Source: Oxalobacteraceae bacterium (GTDB lineage Bacteria > Pseudomonadota > Gammaproteobacteria > Burkholderiales > Burkholderiaceae_D). Taken from it: 64,000 bases of DNA. A model generated the notes under the pieces. The model worked only from the letters and a program-made list of their open reading frames with translations. It searched no databases and was not told the DNA's origin. The first letter of the stretch is position 1. The number at the start of each line of letters is the position of its first letter. The stretch lies in assembly GCA_947374865.1 (NCBI GenBank), contig CANCDR010000012.1, positions 1-64,000 of the forward strand, given 5' to 3'. Position numbers and translations under genes: made by a program. Shown piece after piece: positions 15,836-23,622 of this stretch.

Positions 15836-16636
15836 TTATTCGAGACGTAGATTTTTGCTGAAATCGTAATCGGCACCGGCATCGCAGGCGAACTCCCAGC
15901 GCACGCGCTTTTGCGGCCACTGGCCGAGGCTTACTTCCTGCATGAACGTGAGCAGCATGATCCAAGCCACCTCGGTATCGCAGGGACGATAACGTCCCGG
16001 CATCGTGTCGTTCAAAAAACCGTGCGGCGCGTCAGCTAGCACGTGCATCCGATAACTTTTGTGATGGCTCTCCAGAGCGTCGCGCATACGCCGCACGTTC
16101 TCGATCGAAATCGTATGGTCGGCTTCCCCGAATATGAATAACGACGGTACGCTGAGCCTTGCGAGCATATCGGGCATGGCGACCGGTTGCAAGGCACCGA
16201 CGTTCCAGTCACGTTGTTGGGTGGCGCCGTAGAACACGACGCAGGCGCTGATGTCGCTACGCTGACTGGCTGCAACGATCGGATAACGACCGCTCTGGCA
16301 CACGCCCATCAGAAAAATTTTATCCGCTTGCGCCTCCGCGTCGCCGCGCAGCAGATCGATGGCAAGACCGATGATGCGGGTGCATTCCGGGTCTGGCAAC
16401 ACAACACGTTCCTTGCCCGCTTTTAGCGCTGCCTGGTCGCCCTTCCACTGCGCAAACAGATTCGGCGCAAACGCGACGTAACCGTCGTTAGCGAGCTTTT
16501 GCGCGAGATCGAGCGTATGCTGCACAAGGCCGTAACGCTCATGAAGAATGATCACGGCAGCACCGCCGGCGACCACATTTTCGGGTATAAAAAGTACGCC
16601 CTCGAGACCATTTTCAAGCTTGATGTCTTTTTTCAT
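15836..16636 (-). CDS. Dienelactone hydrolase family protein
   Basis: Alpha/beta hydrolase of the dienelactone hydrolase family, 266 residues. The nucleophile is Cys113 in GVCQSG, with Asp173 (GEADHT) and His205 (DAPHGFLND) completing the Cys-Asp-His triad; Glu33 in LHERYG matches the glutamate that activates the thiol in known enzymes. A clear AGGAG Shine-Dalgarno precedes the start by six bases. It is the third gene of the operon, 37 bases after the isochorismatase-fold gene. Function is probably hydrolysis of a lactone or ester in a small catabolic route, with no specific substrate supported. Confidence 0.88.
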   Translation of the reverse strand: MKKDIKLENGLEGVLFIPENVVAGGAAVIILHERYGLVQHTLDLAQKLANDGYVAFAPNLFAQWKGDQAALKAGKERVVLPDPECTRIIGLAIDLLRGDAEAQADKIFLMGVCQSGRYPIVAASQRSDISACVVFYGATQQRDWNVGALQPVAMPDMLARLSVPSLFIFGEADHTISIENVRRMRDALESHHKSYRMHVLADAPHGFLNDTMPGRYRPCDTEVAWIMLLTFMQEVSLGQWPQKRVRWEFACDAGADYDFSKNLRLE

Positions 16637-16673
16637 ATATGGCTCCTAGGGTCAATAAAAACCGCTTAAAACG

Positions 16674-17312
16674 TCACTTCCCTGCACCGGCACGGAGCAT
16701 TTCAATCACCTGCGCCGCCGTGCGCACACGCCCCATGCGCGGAAAAATACGGCGCATGAACTGGTCGTGATTATCGTGTTCGGGAGAACTGCAGGCGTCG
16801 CTCACAAACACCAGGTTGTAATCAAGGTCGCGCGCGGTGTACGCGGTGCTGGCCACACCGACGTCGGTCGAACCGCCGGCGATGATGATGGTATCGATTT
16901 TGCGCGCGCGCAGTGCCAGATCCAGGTAGGTCTGAAAAAAAGCACTCCAGCGGTATTTGGGAACCAAATAATCTTCGGCTGCAGGCGCGAGCTCGTCGAT
17001 CACGGCTGCTTCCCAGGTTCCGCCGGATACGATTGGCTTGATATCTTGCGGTTCGTCGATCGCAATCGGGTTGAGCCTGCCATCGGTATCGCGAATCGTA
17101 TACGCGCTAGTCAGATTATCGGCGCGGTGATTTGCGGCAGCGAACGCGACCATGACTTGATGCGCGCGCGCGCCGTGCAAAACGGCGCTGGCGGCGGCAA
17201 TCACCGGTTTGTAACGCGCCTGTGTGGCCGGATTATCTTTCTTGACATGCCCGTTCAGCATATCGAAAAAAAGCAGTGCGCTGCGCGCTGGAATGAGGGT
17301 ATCGATTGGCAT
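16674..17312 (-). CDS. Isochorismatase-fold hydrolase with Gly at the usual Cys position
   Basis: A 212-residue member of the isochorismatase superfamily. Asp17 (LLFFDMLNG) and Lys119 (VPKYRWSAF) correspond to the conserved Asp/Lys pair. The third position, normally the nucleophilic Cys of the amidase-type members, is Gly152 in GGSTDVGVAS. True isochorismatases such as PhzD also have Gly here and hydrolyse a vinyl ether without a thiol, so this is likely a non-thiol hydrolase rather than an inactive protein. An AAGGA lies nine bases before the ATG. It follows the solute-binding gene by 28 bases. Confidence 0.82.
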   Translation of the reverse strand: MPIDTLIPARSALLFFDMLNGHVKKDNPATQARYKPVIAAASAVLHGARAHQVMVAFAAANHRADNLTSAYTIRDTDGRLNPIAIDEPQDIKPIVSGGTWEAAVIDELAPAAEDYLVPKYRWSAFFQTYLDLALRARKIDTIIIAGGSTDVGVASTAYTARDLDYNLVFVSDACSSPEHDNHDQFMRRIFPRMGRVRTAAQVIEMLRAGAGK

Positions 17313-17340
17313 ACTGTGTCGTCCTTTGGCTGATAAAATT

Positions 17341-18384
17341 TTAGTGCGGCGCGGCGGAAATGATGTCGCGGTAGATCTGTGTCCATTTTTCGCCCAGATC
17401 GATCAGCTTGGATGGGTCTGTCTCCTGAAATGGAAAATTCGACAGCGGCGAAGGAAACTTTTTACTCACCGATACCACATCGCGTTTTGCCAGGATGGCT
17501 TGCGCCTCGGTCAGTAAAAAGTCGAAAAAAAGCAGGGCAGAATACGGATGTTGCGCTTGGCGCGAAACGCCCGCGCCATTGAGCTGGGCGATGGCAGGCT
17601 GTAAAATAAACCAGTCAATCGGCGCACCCTTGTTTTTCAATTGTTCCACTCTCGAGTTGTACACGGTGAGCGCCAGCGGTACTTCGCCCGAGGCCACGAG
17701 GTTCGTTAGCAGAGTATGGCCTTTGCGTATCGAGAAGCCATTGGCGGCGCCGATATCACGAAACAGTTTCAGTGCTTTTTCTTCCCCCATTTGCTGCATT
17801 AGACTGTAGAACCATTCATCGTCTTTGATTTCGATGCCGAGCTTGCCTTTCCATTTCGGGTCTGCCAGGTCCTGCCAGGTTTTTGGCAGTTCAGACTTTT
17901 TGATCAGACTGGTGTTGTAGGCCTGGGAAAACATCAGCAATCGGGTTCCTGTCCATTCGCCGTGCGGGCGGATCGCCTGCGGTATCAAATCGCCGAAATA
18001 AGGCGTTTTAACTGCCTGCAGTAATTTTTCGCGCTGCAAAGCCTCAAGTGCCTGGCCTTCAGTTTCGACGACGTCGAATTCGAAACGCTTGCTTTTGGCC
18101 TCATTGATGATCCGCGGAACGACGTTGTCAGGTCCGGAACGCCAGACTTTCACTTTGATGGCGTAGCGTTTTTCAAACGCCTCAATGATCGGATTGGTGT
18201 CGGTCAGTTGTTGCGACGTATATAAGGTTAGCCCGCCCTCCTTCTTTGCGCCTTCGATCAACATGCGTTCGCGATCCGGCTCGCTATAGGCGGCCAGCTC
18301 GGCAATTGTTTTTGTCGTTTGCGCCACTGCTAAACCCGAAAACAGCACGCCAGTCAATAGCGATAATAGAATTTTATTTTTCAT
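17341..18384 (-). CDS. Orphan ABC transporter periplasmic substrate-binding protein
   Basis: Periplasmic binding protein of the iron(III)/small-anion type (COG1840-like), 347 residues from the ATG at 18384, which has AAGAG five bases upstream. The N-terminus is a typical signal peptide (MKNKILLSLLTGVLFSGLAVA). Family features include GLTLYTSQQLTDTNPIIEAFEKRY, the DPKWKGKLGIE motif and SNFPF near the C-terminus. No permease or ATPase gene is adjacent. It is the first gene of the operon with three hydrolase/oxidoreductase genes, so the ligand is perhaps a carboxylate or chelate broken down by those enzymes. This is inference. Confidence 0.8.
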   Translation of the reverse strand: MKNKILLSLLTGVLFSGLAVAQTTKTIAELAAYSEPDRERMLIEGAKKEGGLTLYTSQQLTDTNPIIEAFEKRYAIKVKVWRSGPDNVVPRIINEAKSKRFEFDVVETEGQALEALQREKLLQAVKTPYFGDLIPQAIRPHGEWTGTRLLMFSQAYNTSLIKKSELPKTWQDLADPKWKGKLGIEIKDDEWFYSLMQQMGEEKALKLFRDIGAANGFSIRKGHTLLTNLVASGEVPLALTVYNSRVEQLKNKGAPIDWFILQPAIAQLNGAGVSRQAQHPYSALLFFDFLLTEAQAILAKRDVVSVSKKFPSPLSNFPFQETDPSKLIDLGEKWTQIYRDIISAAPH

Positions 18385-18489
18385 GATTGCTCTTTTAAGC
18401 CTTTTTAACAAGGACGGAAATATGGCAGGCGGTCAATCGCGTCGGCGAAACAGCGTTGACGTGTTGAGCAAAATAATTTTCTAAAAATG

Positions 18490-18501
18490 CTGGCGGAGAT
18501 G
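18490..18501 (+). repeat. 12-bp copy of the tRNA-Ser 3' end (att-like)
   Basis: CTGGCGGAGATG is identical and in the same orientation to 20667-20678, the CCA end and acceptor stem of tRNA-Ser(GCT). The two copies bracket 2.2 kb containing the only plus-strand gene pair of this region and repeat copies 2 and 3. Such direct repeats can mark past site-specific integration at a tRNA, but 12 bases is short and no integrase is present. Confidence 0.3.
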
Positions 18502-18642
18502 CATGAAGTCAGGTCGCAAATCGTTCTTATATGCGGAACATGGTTTCATTCTTGTTTGATTATTCCAAAGACTGTGTTTAATTGCAATCCTTATTGTTTC
18601 TCCCTCACGTTGATTAAAACAGGAGAAAATAATGGAGTGCCC

Positions 18643-18717
18643 CTGGGGTCAGGTCTTGACATGACACATTTGAAGAATTTTCTGTGGGAAACCTGTCATG
18701 TCAAGACCTGACCCCAG
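18643..18717. repeat. 75-bp palindromic repeat, copy 2
   Basis: Same element as at 14967-15041. In this copy the two 24-base arms are perfectly complementary. The 27-base centre differs from copy 1 at a few positions while keeping ATTTGAAGA at one end and GAAACC at the other. It lies upstream of the peroxiredoxin gene, in the gap between divergent units. Confidence 0.9.
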
Positions 18718-18957
18718 TGAGAAGTCTGGAACATCCAACTCTCACAATCATGCTTACGCAGAAAAATTATTTTGATGCCATAATGAAATGAAGAGAATAA
18801 GGGATGTCCAATAATTTTCTGGCACTTTGTTATGGATCCTCTATGCGCTTAGTCATTGATATGTGCAAAATGGGTTCCTCAGTCTCACGCACATACACCG
18901 CTCCTTTTGGTTTTAATCGAGCGTAATATGAACAATTTATTGAAATAAGGATTCAAC

Positions 18958-19614
18958 ATGTCGTTACGTATAAATGATGTCGCGCCAAACTTTACAACCG
19001 ACTCCACTGCCGGAAAGTTATCCCTGCATGAGTGGATGGGTGACAGCTACGCCATTTTATTTTCACATCCAAAAGACTTTACGCCAGTTTGCACTACCGA
19101 GTTTGGTGCAGTGGCTCAGCTAGCCCCTGAATTTGCAAAGCGCAACACGAAGGTAATGGGGGTCTCCGTTGACAATGTAGAAGATCATCAAAAATGGAAA
19201 AGAGATATTTCTGCTTTTGCTGGCGTACCGGCAGATTTCCCGATCATTGACGACACATCATTGCAAGTAGCCAAGCTGTACGATATGTTGCCAGCAGATG
19301 CTTATTTGCCAGATGGTCGGACACCAGCCCATAGTGCTACGGTGCGTACCGTATTTATTATTGGCCCAGACAAGAAGCTGCGCTTGACAATGTCTTATCC
19401 AATGTCAGTTGGGCGTAACTTCGCAGAAATTCTCAGAGCATTAGACGCCATTCAAATGACCGATGGATTGCCATTGGCAACCCCTGCAAACTGGGTACCT
19501 GGTCAAGACGTTATCGTGGGACTAGCTTTAAATGATGAGCAGGCCACCGCCAAGTACGGTGAGCTGAATATAAAGTTACCTTACCTGCGCTATGCAAAAG
19601 CACCTAAGCGATAG
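18958..19614 (+). CDS. 1-Cys peroxiredoxin (Prx6 type)
   Basis: Thiol peroxidase reducing peroxides, probably in the cytoplasm since there is no signal peptide. The 218 residues match the Prx6/AhpC-TSA class: peroxidatic Cys45 in PVCTTE with Thr42, and the C-terminal dimerisation domain containing TPANWVPGQDVIV. No other cysteine is present, so an external thiol must resolve the sulfenate. An AAGGA sits six bases before the ATG. The gene is visibly more A/T-rich than the flanking core genes and lies on the opposite strand, which suggests acquisition. The next gene starts 43 bases later. Confidence 0.93.
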   Translation: MSLRINDVAPNFTTDSTAGKLSLHEWMGDSYAILFSHPKDFTPVCTTEFGAVAQLAPEFAKRNTKVMGVSVDNVEDHQKWKRDISAFAGVPADFPIIDDTSLQVAKLYDMLPADAYLPDGRTPAHSATVRTVFIIGPDKKLRLTMSYPMSVGRNFAEILRALDAIQMTDGLPLATPANWVPGQDVIVGLALNDEQATAKYGELNIKLPYLRYAKAPKR

Positions 19615-19657
19615 CAGACAATAGAGGATCTCCACGATTTTTTAAACAGCATCGAGC

Positions 19658-20509
19658 ATGATTAAAATCGTTCAACGCCTCTTTCTCGCCGCGCTGGTAC
19701 AAACGGGTGCCAGCGCAGCTTTTGGTCAGGAACTTATTCAACTGCCCCGTCAAGATCAAAAGTTCGTGTCGATTACCACTTACGCGCAAAGGGGTGGAAA
19801 CTGCCGAGGTATTGCAATCATTTCGTCGGGCGCTGGCGGGTCTGAGCAGGGCTATCGATATCTGGGCCAAGCCATGTCAAGCCTCGGCTACTTCACTGCG
19901 GTCATCGGTCACGCTGAAAGCGGTAAAAAAGTCCTGCTTGCGCGTGTTCTCGACAAGGGCGTACGCGAAGGTTTGGCTGAACTGATCACGCAGCCTGATG
20001 CCTACCACGGACGATTCATGGACATTGCAGCGGCGCGCGAATGGCTCAAGGGCCGATGCAATGCAAGCGAGTCACTCCTCATCGGACACTCAATGGGCGC
20101 TGCGACTGTGATGATGGAGGCGGGAGCGCGCAACAAACTGGGGATCCAGGGCAGCGATGCCTTCACTGCCTACATTGCGCTGTCGCCCCAAGGTGTCGGA
20201 ATCATCTTCCCCGAAAACGCGTGGTCGGACATCAGCAAGCCCATCTTGCTCCTCACAGGAACCCGCGACAACGAACTCGGTGGCGCCTCCTGGGAAACGC
20301 GCACCGAGCCGTTCAAGAATCTGCCTAAGGGCTGCAAATGGTTGGGCGTGATCGACGGCGCAAGTCACCTGAATTTTTCTGGGAATGGCCTGTCGCGCAA
20401 TACCGAAGCGCTTACCTCTCAGACTATCGGTAACTTTCTCAATGCACTTCACCGAGGTGACTGTAGTTCGCCGGCGCGAATATCCGGGATAGAACTTACA
20501 ACGAAGTGA
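19658..20509 (+). CDS. Exported alpha/beta hydrolase
   Basis: A 283-residue predicted periplasmic or secreted serine hydrolase. A signal peptide is seen at 1-23 (ending SAAFGQ). The nucleophile elbow is GHSMG with Ser145, and likely Asp204 (TGTRDNE) and His237 (DGASHLNF) complete the triad. Cysteines near 49, 134, 226 and the C-terminus could form disulfides. It lies 43 bases downstream of the peroxiredoxin and may be cotranscribed with it. Copy 3 of the palindromic repeat starts 17 bases after its stop. The substrate is unknown; esterase, lipase or PET-hydrolase-like activity are all possible. Confidence 0.83.
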   Translation: MIKIVQRLFLAALVQTGASAAFGQELIQLPRQDQKFVSITTYAQRGGNCRGIAIISSGAGGSEQGYRYLGQAMSSLGYFTAVIGHAESGKKVLLARVLDKGVREGLAELITQPDAYHGRFMDIAAAREWLKGRCNASESLLIGHSMGAATVMMEAGARNKLGIQGSDAFTAYIALSPQGVGIIFPENAWSDISKPILLLTGTRDNELGGASWETRTEPFKNLPKGCKWLGVIDGASHLNFSGNGLSRNTEALTSQTIGNFLNALHRGDCSSPARISGIELTTK

Positions 20510-20525
20510 GATGAACCCTGCAAAG

Positions 20526-20600
20526 CTGGGGTCAGGTCTTGACATGACATATTTGAAGAGTTTTTTGTGTGAAACCTGTCATGTCAAGACCTGACCCCAG
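20526..20600. repeat. 75-bp palindromic repeat, copy 3
   Basis: Perfectly complementary 24-base arms and a 27-base centre almost identical to copy 1. The right flank repeats CCAGGGGTA twice, the first part of which is shared with copy 1. It separates the hydrolase gene from the terminator of the converging tRNA-Ser gene. Confidence 0.9.
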
Positions 20601-20623
20601 GGGTACCAGGGGTATAGAATGAA

Positions 20624-20656
20624 AAAACCCGCAGAGCCTTGCGGCATGCGGGTTTT
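20624..20656 (-). terminator. Rho-independent terminator of tRNA-Ser
   Basis: On the minus strand AAAACCCGCA pairs with TGCGGGTTTT around a 13-base loop, followed by a T run. It begins 12 bases after the tRNA 3' end. The loop itself can form a small GCC-GCAA-GGC stem. Its symmetry also allows it to stop plus-strand transcription arriving from the hydrolase gene. Confidence 0.85.
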
Positions 20657-20667
20657 AGGGGTATCAC

Positions 20668-20761
20668 TGGCGGAGATGGTGAGATTCGAACTCACGATAC
20701 AGGTTTAAGCCCATATGCTTCCTTAGCAGGGAAGTGCCTTCGGCCACTCGGCCACATCTCC
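20668..20761 (-). tRNA. tRNA-Ser (anticodon GCT), CCA encoded
   Basis: Read on the minus strand, GGAGATG and CATCTCC form the acceptor stem, followed by G and encoded CCA. The anticodon loop CTGCTAA gives anticodon GCT, reading AGC/AGU serine codons. A long variable arm typical of class II serine tRNAs lies between the anticodon and T arms, and the T loop GTTCGAATC is intact. Length is 94 bases with CCA. It follows lysC with its own strong promoter and terminator, and borders the accessory region. Confidence 0.97.
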
Positions 20762-20804
20762 ACTTTATCAACAGTCCAACTCATTCTGCTGTAACAAGCC
20801 CCGA

Positions 20805-20833
20805 ATAATATCTTTTCGCGCGGGCTTGGTCAA
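20805..20833 (-). promoter_or_regulatory. Sigma-70 promoter of tRNA-Ser
   Basis: Minus strand TTGACC, 17 bases, TATTAT: one mismatch in each hexamer with optimal spacing. A G/C-rich discriminator (CGGGGC) follows the -10, as in growth-rate-controlled stable RNA promoters. It overlaps no gene, lying between the lysC stop and the tRNA. Confidence 0.75.
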
Positions 20834-20839
20834 TCAAAC

Positions 20840-22087
20840 TTATGCATTTTCCAGACCAAAGGCCTTGTGCAAGGCACGGACTGCCAGTTCCATATACTTC
20901 TCATCGATGAGGACCGAGATCTTAATTTCGGAGGTCGAGATCATCAGGATGTTGATGCCCTCTTCCGACAAGGTACGGAACATCTGCGAGGCGATGCCGA
21001 CGTGACTGCGCATGCCCACACCCACCACCGAAACCTTGGAGACCTTGGCGTCACCCGTGATGCTGCCGCCGATGTGCGACTTGACGTGTAATTCGAGCGT
21101 GTCCATCGCTTTGGCGTAGTCGCCGCGCGGAACGGTGAAGGTAAAGTCGGTCTTGCCGTCGACCGACTGATTTTGAATGATCATGTCGACTTCGATATTT
21201 GCATCGGCGACCGGGCCGAGGATCTGGTAGGCGATGCCCGGCTTGTCTGGCACGCCCAGGACGGTGATTTTGGCTTCGTCGCGGTTAAAGGCGATGCCGG
21301 TGATAGCAGCTTGTTCCATGTGTGTATCTTCCTCAAATGAGATCAGGGTGCCGGAATTGACTTCAACTTCCAGCGGAATCATGGGGTCGGTCAGGGATGA
21401 CAGAACGCGGGTAGGCATGCGGTAATTACCGGCAAATTCCACCGAGCGAATCTGCAAGACCTTCGAGCCCAGTGAGGCCATTTCCAGCATTTCTTCAAAC
21501 GTGACGGTGTTGAGCCGACGCGCATCCGAGACGACCCGTGGATCGGTGGTGTAGACGCCATCGACGTCGGTGTAAATCAGGCACTCCTGCGCTTTCATCG
21601 CTACGGCGATCGCCACCGCCGAGGTGTCTGATCCGCCGCGACCCAGAGTGGCGATATTGCCGCCATCGTCGACGCCCTGAAAACCGGTAATGATGACGAC
21701 CCGACCGGCATCCAGATCGGCCTTGACCTTGGTGTCGTCAATCGACTGAATGCGCGCTTTGGTAAAGGCGGAATCGGTCTTGATGGCGACCTGCCAGCCG
21801 GCGTACGAGACCGCCTCTTTGCCCACCGAGTGCAGTGCCATGGCTAACAAGGCTACCGAAACTTGCTCGCCCGTCGAGGCCAACATGTCGAGTTCGCGCG
21901 GGTCCGGCTGCGGGGAAATTTCTTTGGCCATGCCGATCAAGCGATTAGTTTCGCCAGACATGGCAGAAGGCACGACGATGACTTGATAACCGGCGTCATG
22001 CCATTTTGCGACGCGCCGGGCGACGTTCTTGATGCGCTCGGTCGAGCCCATCGAAGTGCCGCCGTATTTGTGAACAATGAGAGCCAT
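20840..22087 (-). CDS. lysC: Aspartate kinase
   Basis: First enzyme of the aspartate family pathway to lysine, threonine, methionine and diaminopimelate. The 415-residue length fits the betaproteobacterial single-function kinases. The N-terminus has KYGGTSMG; TGFQGVDDGGNIATLGRGGSDTSA forms the catalytic core; two ACT domains lie in the last 150 residues (ITVLGVPDKPGIAYQILGP and VSVVGVGMRSHVGIASQMF), implying feedback by lysine and/or threonine. It is downstream of tilS by about 120 bases, and the tRNA-Ser promoter starts just beyond its stop. Confidence 0.97.
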   Translation of the reverse strand: MALIVHKYGGTSMGSTERIKNVARRVAKWHDAGYQVIVVPSAMSGETNRLIGMAKEISPQPDPRELDMLASTGEQVSVALLAMALHSVGKEAVSYAGWQVAIKTDSAFTKARIQSIDDTKVKADLDAGRVVIITGFQGVDDGGNIATLGRGGSDTSAVAIAVAMKAQECLIYTDVDGVYTTDPRVVSDARRLNTVTFEEMLEMASLGSKVLQIRSVEFAGNYRMPTRVLSSLTDPMIPLEVEVNSGTLISFEEDTHMEQAAITGIAFNRDEAKITVLGVPDKPGIAYQILGPVADANIEVDMIIQNQSVDGKTDFTFTVPRGDYAKAMDTLELHVKSHIGGSITGDAKVSKVSVVGVGMRSHVGIASQMFRTLSEEGINILMISTSEIKISVLIDEKYMELAVRALHKAFGLENA

Positions 22088-22206
22088 AGGGTATTTGTGT
22101 TCTTGAAGGGTAAAAATGTCACGAAAGCCACTGAAATCAGTCCGTTACTTTACATGGCGCACTGCAAAATAACAAGCCTGACGGCGTCATCCGCCCAAGC
22201 CAGGCC

Positions 22207-23619
22207 TTAATCTGCCTGCCAGTCCAGCCGGATGCGCGGCGCATCAAGCGCATCAAACGCACTAAAGGCACCACAGTCCATGCCAATTTGCGCGGCGTAC
22301 AGGATCTGTGATGCACTTTCAACGATGATCATGGTGCGCCGCTCCCAGCTCGGAATATCCAATGCCTGACACAGATGCTTAAGACTTTTGGTCGGCCGAT
22401 TAGCGGCCAGCTTGAGCCGTTCACCGCCCGACCGATAGTGAATTGTTAACAGCTGATTCTGCAGCCATGCGGCATCCACGCCCTCCTCTGCCGCGACAAA
22501 ATGCAGCCTACCGCCGAAGTGCGGAAAGTGCAGCACATCCTCGCCCTGCCAGGAAAATTGCTGCGGATCGACCAGTTCAGGATCGATCGTCGATTTAGCG
22601 CATAGCATGACGTAATCGCGATGGCGACGCAGCTCACAGTCGGCATGCGTAACGCATAGCTGGGCATCGGGCTTGGCTTCGAGGAGCTGGGTGCGCAATT
22701 CATGTAACCATGCGGTCGAAGGCATGCGCACACCGCGCGTACCAAACCAGTAGCGCAGCAGATTATCGATGCGCTCGGCACCAAATTGCCGCAAGCGAGA
22801 AAGCGCCAGCCGCTCACCCTCCAGACACAGCGCCAAATCCTGCGCTGCCATGTCGATCAGCAGGCGCTGGGCACTCTGGGCATGCATGGCGGTGCGGGCA
22901 AAGCGGGCAGCAAATCCCGGGAACAGCCCTTCAATGACGGGCATGACCGCGTGGCGCAAGGCATTGCGCGCATACCGCTGATCGGCATTCGACTCGTCTT
23001 CAATATGGCTGATCTTTTGTGCGCGAACAAAATCTTCCAGCGTTGGACGCGCGACCTCTAACAGCGGACGGCCCATCAGCAGCTGCGCATCACCCAGTAA
23101 ATCTGGCGCATGGTTCGCCTGATCCATGCCCGACAAGCCGGCTACGCCACTGCCGCGTAAGAGTTGCAGCAAAACGGTTTCTGCCTGATCGTCCTGATGA
23201 TGGGCAGTCAACAGCAAAGGCACCTGATGTGCGCGGCATAGGGCACCCAAGGCGGCATAGCGCAGTAATCGTGCCGCTTCTTCGGTACCGCTCTGACTAC
23301 GCGTATCGAGTTGAATACGCCGTGCCTCGAACGTAATGCCCAGCCGCTCGCAGGTCGCCGCGCAATGTGCCTGCCAGCTGTCGGCGTTCGGGCTTAAGCC
23401 ATGATGAATGTGAAAGGCAAACAGGCGCAGGCCTTGTTGGCTTGCGGCGGCATGCGTCAGCTGCAGCAGCGCGGAAGAATCCAGCCCGCCGCTGTAGGCG
23501 ACAGCGATGGCAGTCGGGGGCGGAGTCGAAGCCGGCGCCAAAACGGCAACGCGCGCCAGGATGTCTCCTAACGCGCGTTGGAATGTTTCTGCCAAACGTG
23601 CTGAGTGAAGTGCGTTCAA
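22207..23619 (-). CDS. tilS: tRNA(Ile)-lysidine synthase
   Basis: Converts C34 of the CAU-anticodon tRNA-Ile to lysidine, changing its codon from AUG to AUA. The PP-loop ATPase motif AYSGGLDSSALL is near residue 43, and HHQDDQAETVLLQLLRGSG follows. The C-terminal TilS domains are present (IHYRSGGERLKLAANRPTKSLKHL), giving 470 residues. It starts 3 bases after the end of accA, so the two are cotranscribed. This accA-tilS-lysC order is typical of Burkholderiales. Confidence 0.96.
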   Translation of the reverse strand: MNALHSARLAETFQRALGDILARVAVLAPASTPPPTAIAVAYSGGLDSSALLQLTHAAASQQGLRLFAFHIHHGLSPNADSWQAHCAATCERLGITFEARRIQLDTRSQSGTEEAARLLRYAALGALCRAHQVPLLLTAHHQDDQAETVLLQLLRGSGVAGLSGMDQANHAPDLLGDAQLLMGRPLLEVARPTLEDFVRAQKISHIEDESNADQRYARNALRHAVMPVIEGLFPGFAARFARTAMHAQSAQRLLIDMAAQDLALCLEGERLALSRLRQFGAERIDNLLRYWFGTRGVRMPSTAWLHELRTQLLEAKPDAQLCVTHADCELRRHRDYVMLCAKSTIDPELVDPQQFSWQGEDVLHFPHFGGRLHFVAAEEGVDAAWLQNQLLTIHYRSGGERLKLAANRPTKSLKHLCQALDIPSWERRTMIIVESASQILYAAQIGMDCGAFSAFDALDAPRIRLDWQAD

Positions 23620-23622
23620 GCC

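Larger units (their letters stand above)
18385..18957. other. 573-base intergenic region between divergent units
   Basis: Lies between the start of the solute-binding operon (minus) and the peroxiredoxin gene (plus), so it must hold both promoters. It contains a 12-base copy of the tRNA-Ser 3' end (18490-18501) and copy 2 of the 75-bp palindromic repeat (18643-18717). A TAATAT at 18924-18929 is a candidate -10 for the peroxiredoxin gene, without a good -35. No protein-coding gene is supported; the region is more A/T-rich than the core genes. Confidence 0.75.

Noticed and set aside
16674-17312. Isochorismatase-fold gene as a dead enzyme because the Cys is missing
   Set aside because: True isochorismatases also have Gly at that position; the other two catalytic residues are intact.
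20090-20545. 151-codon minus-strand ORF
   Set aside because: Antisense to the exported hydrolase, with its start inside repeat copy 3.
14967-20600. CRISPR-like repeat array
   Set aside because: Three palindromes kilobases apart with genes between them are not a CRISPR array, and no cas gene is present.
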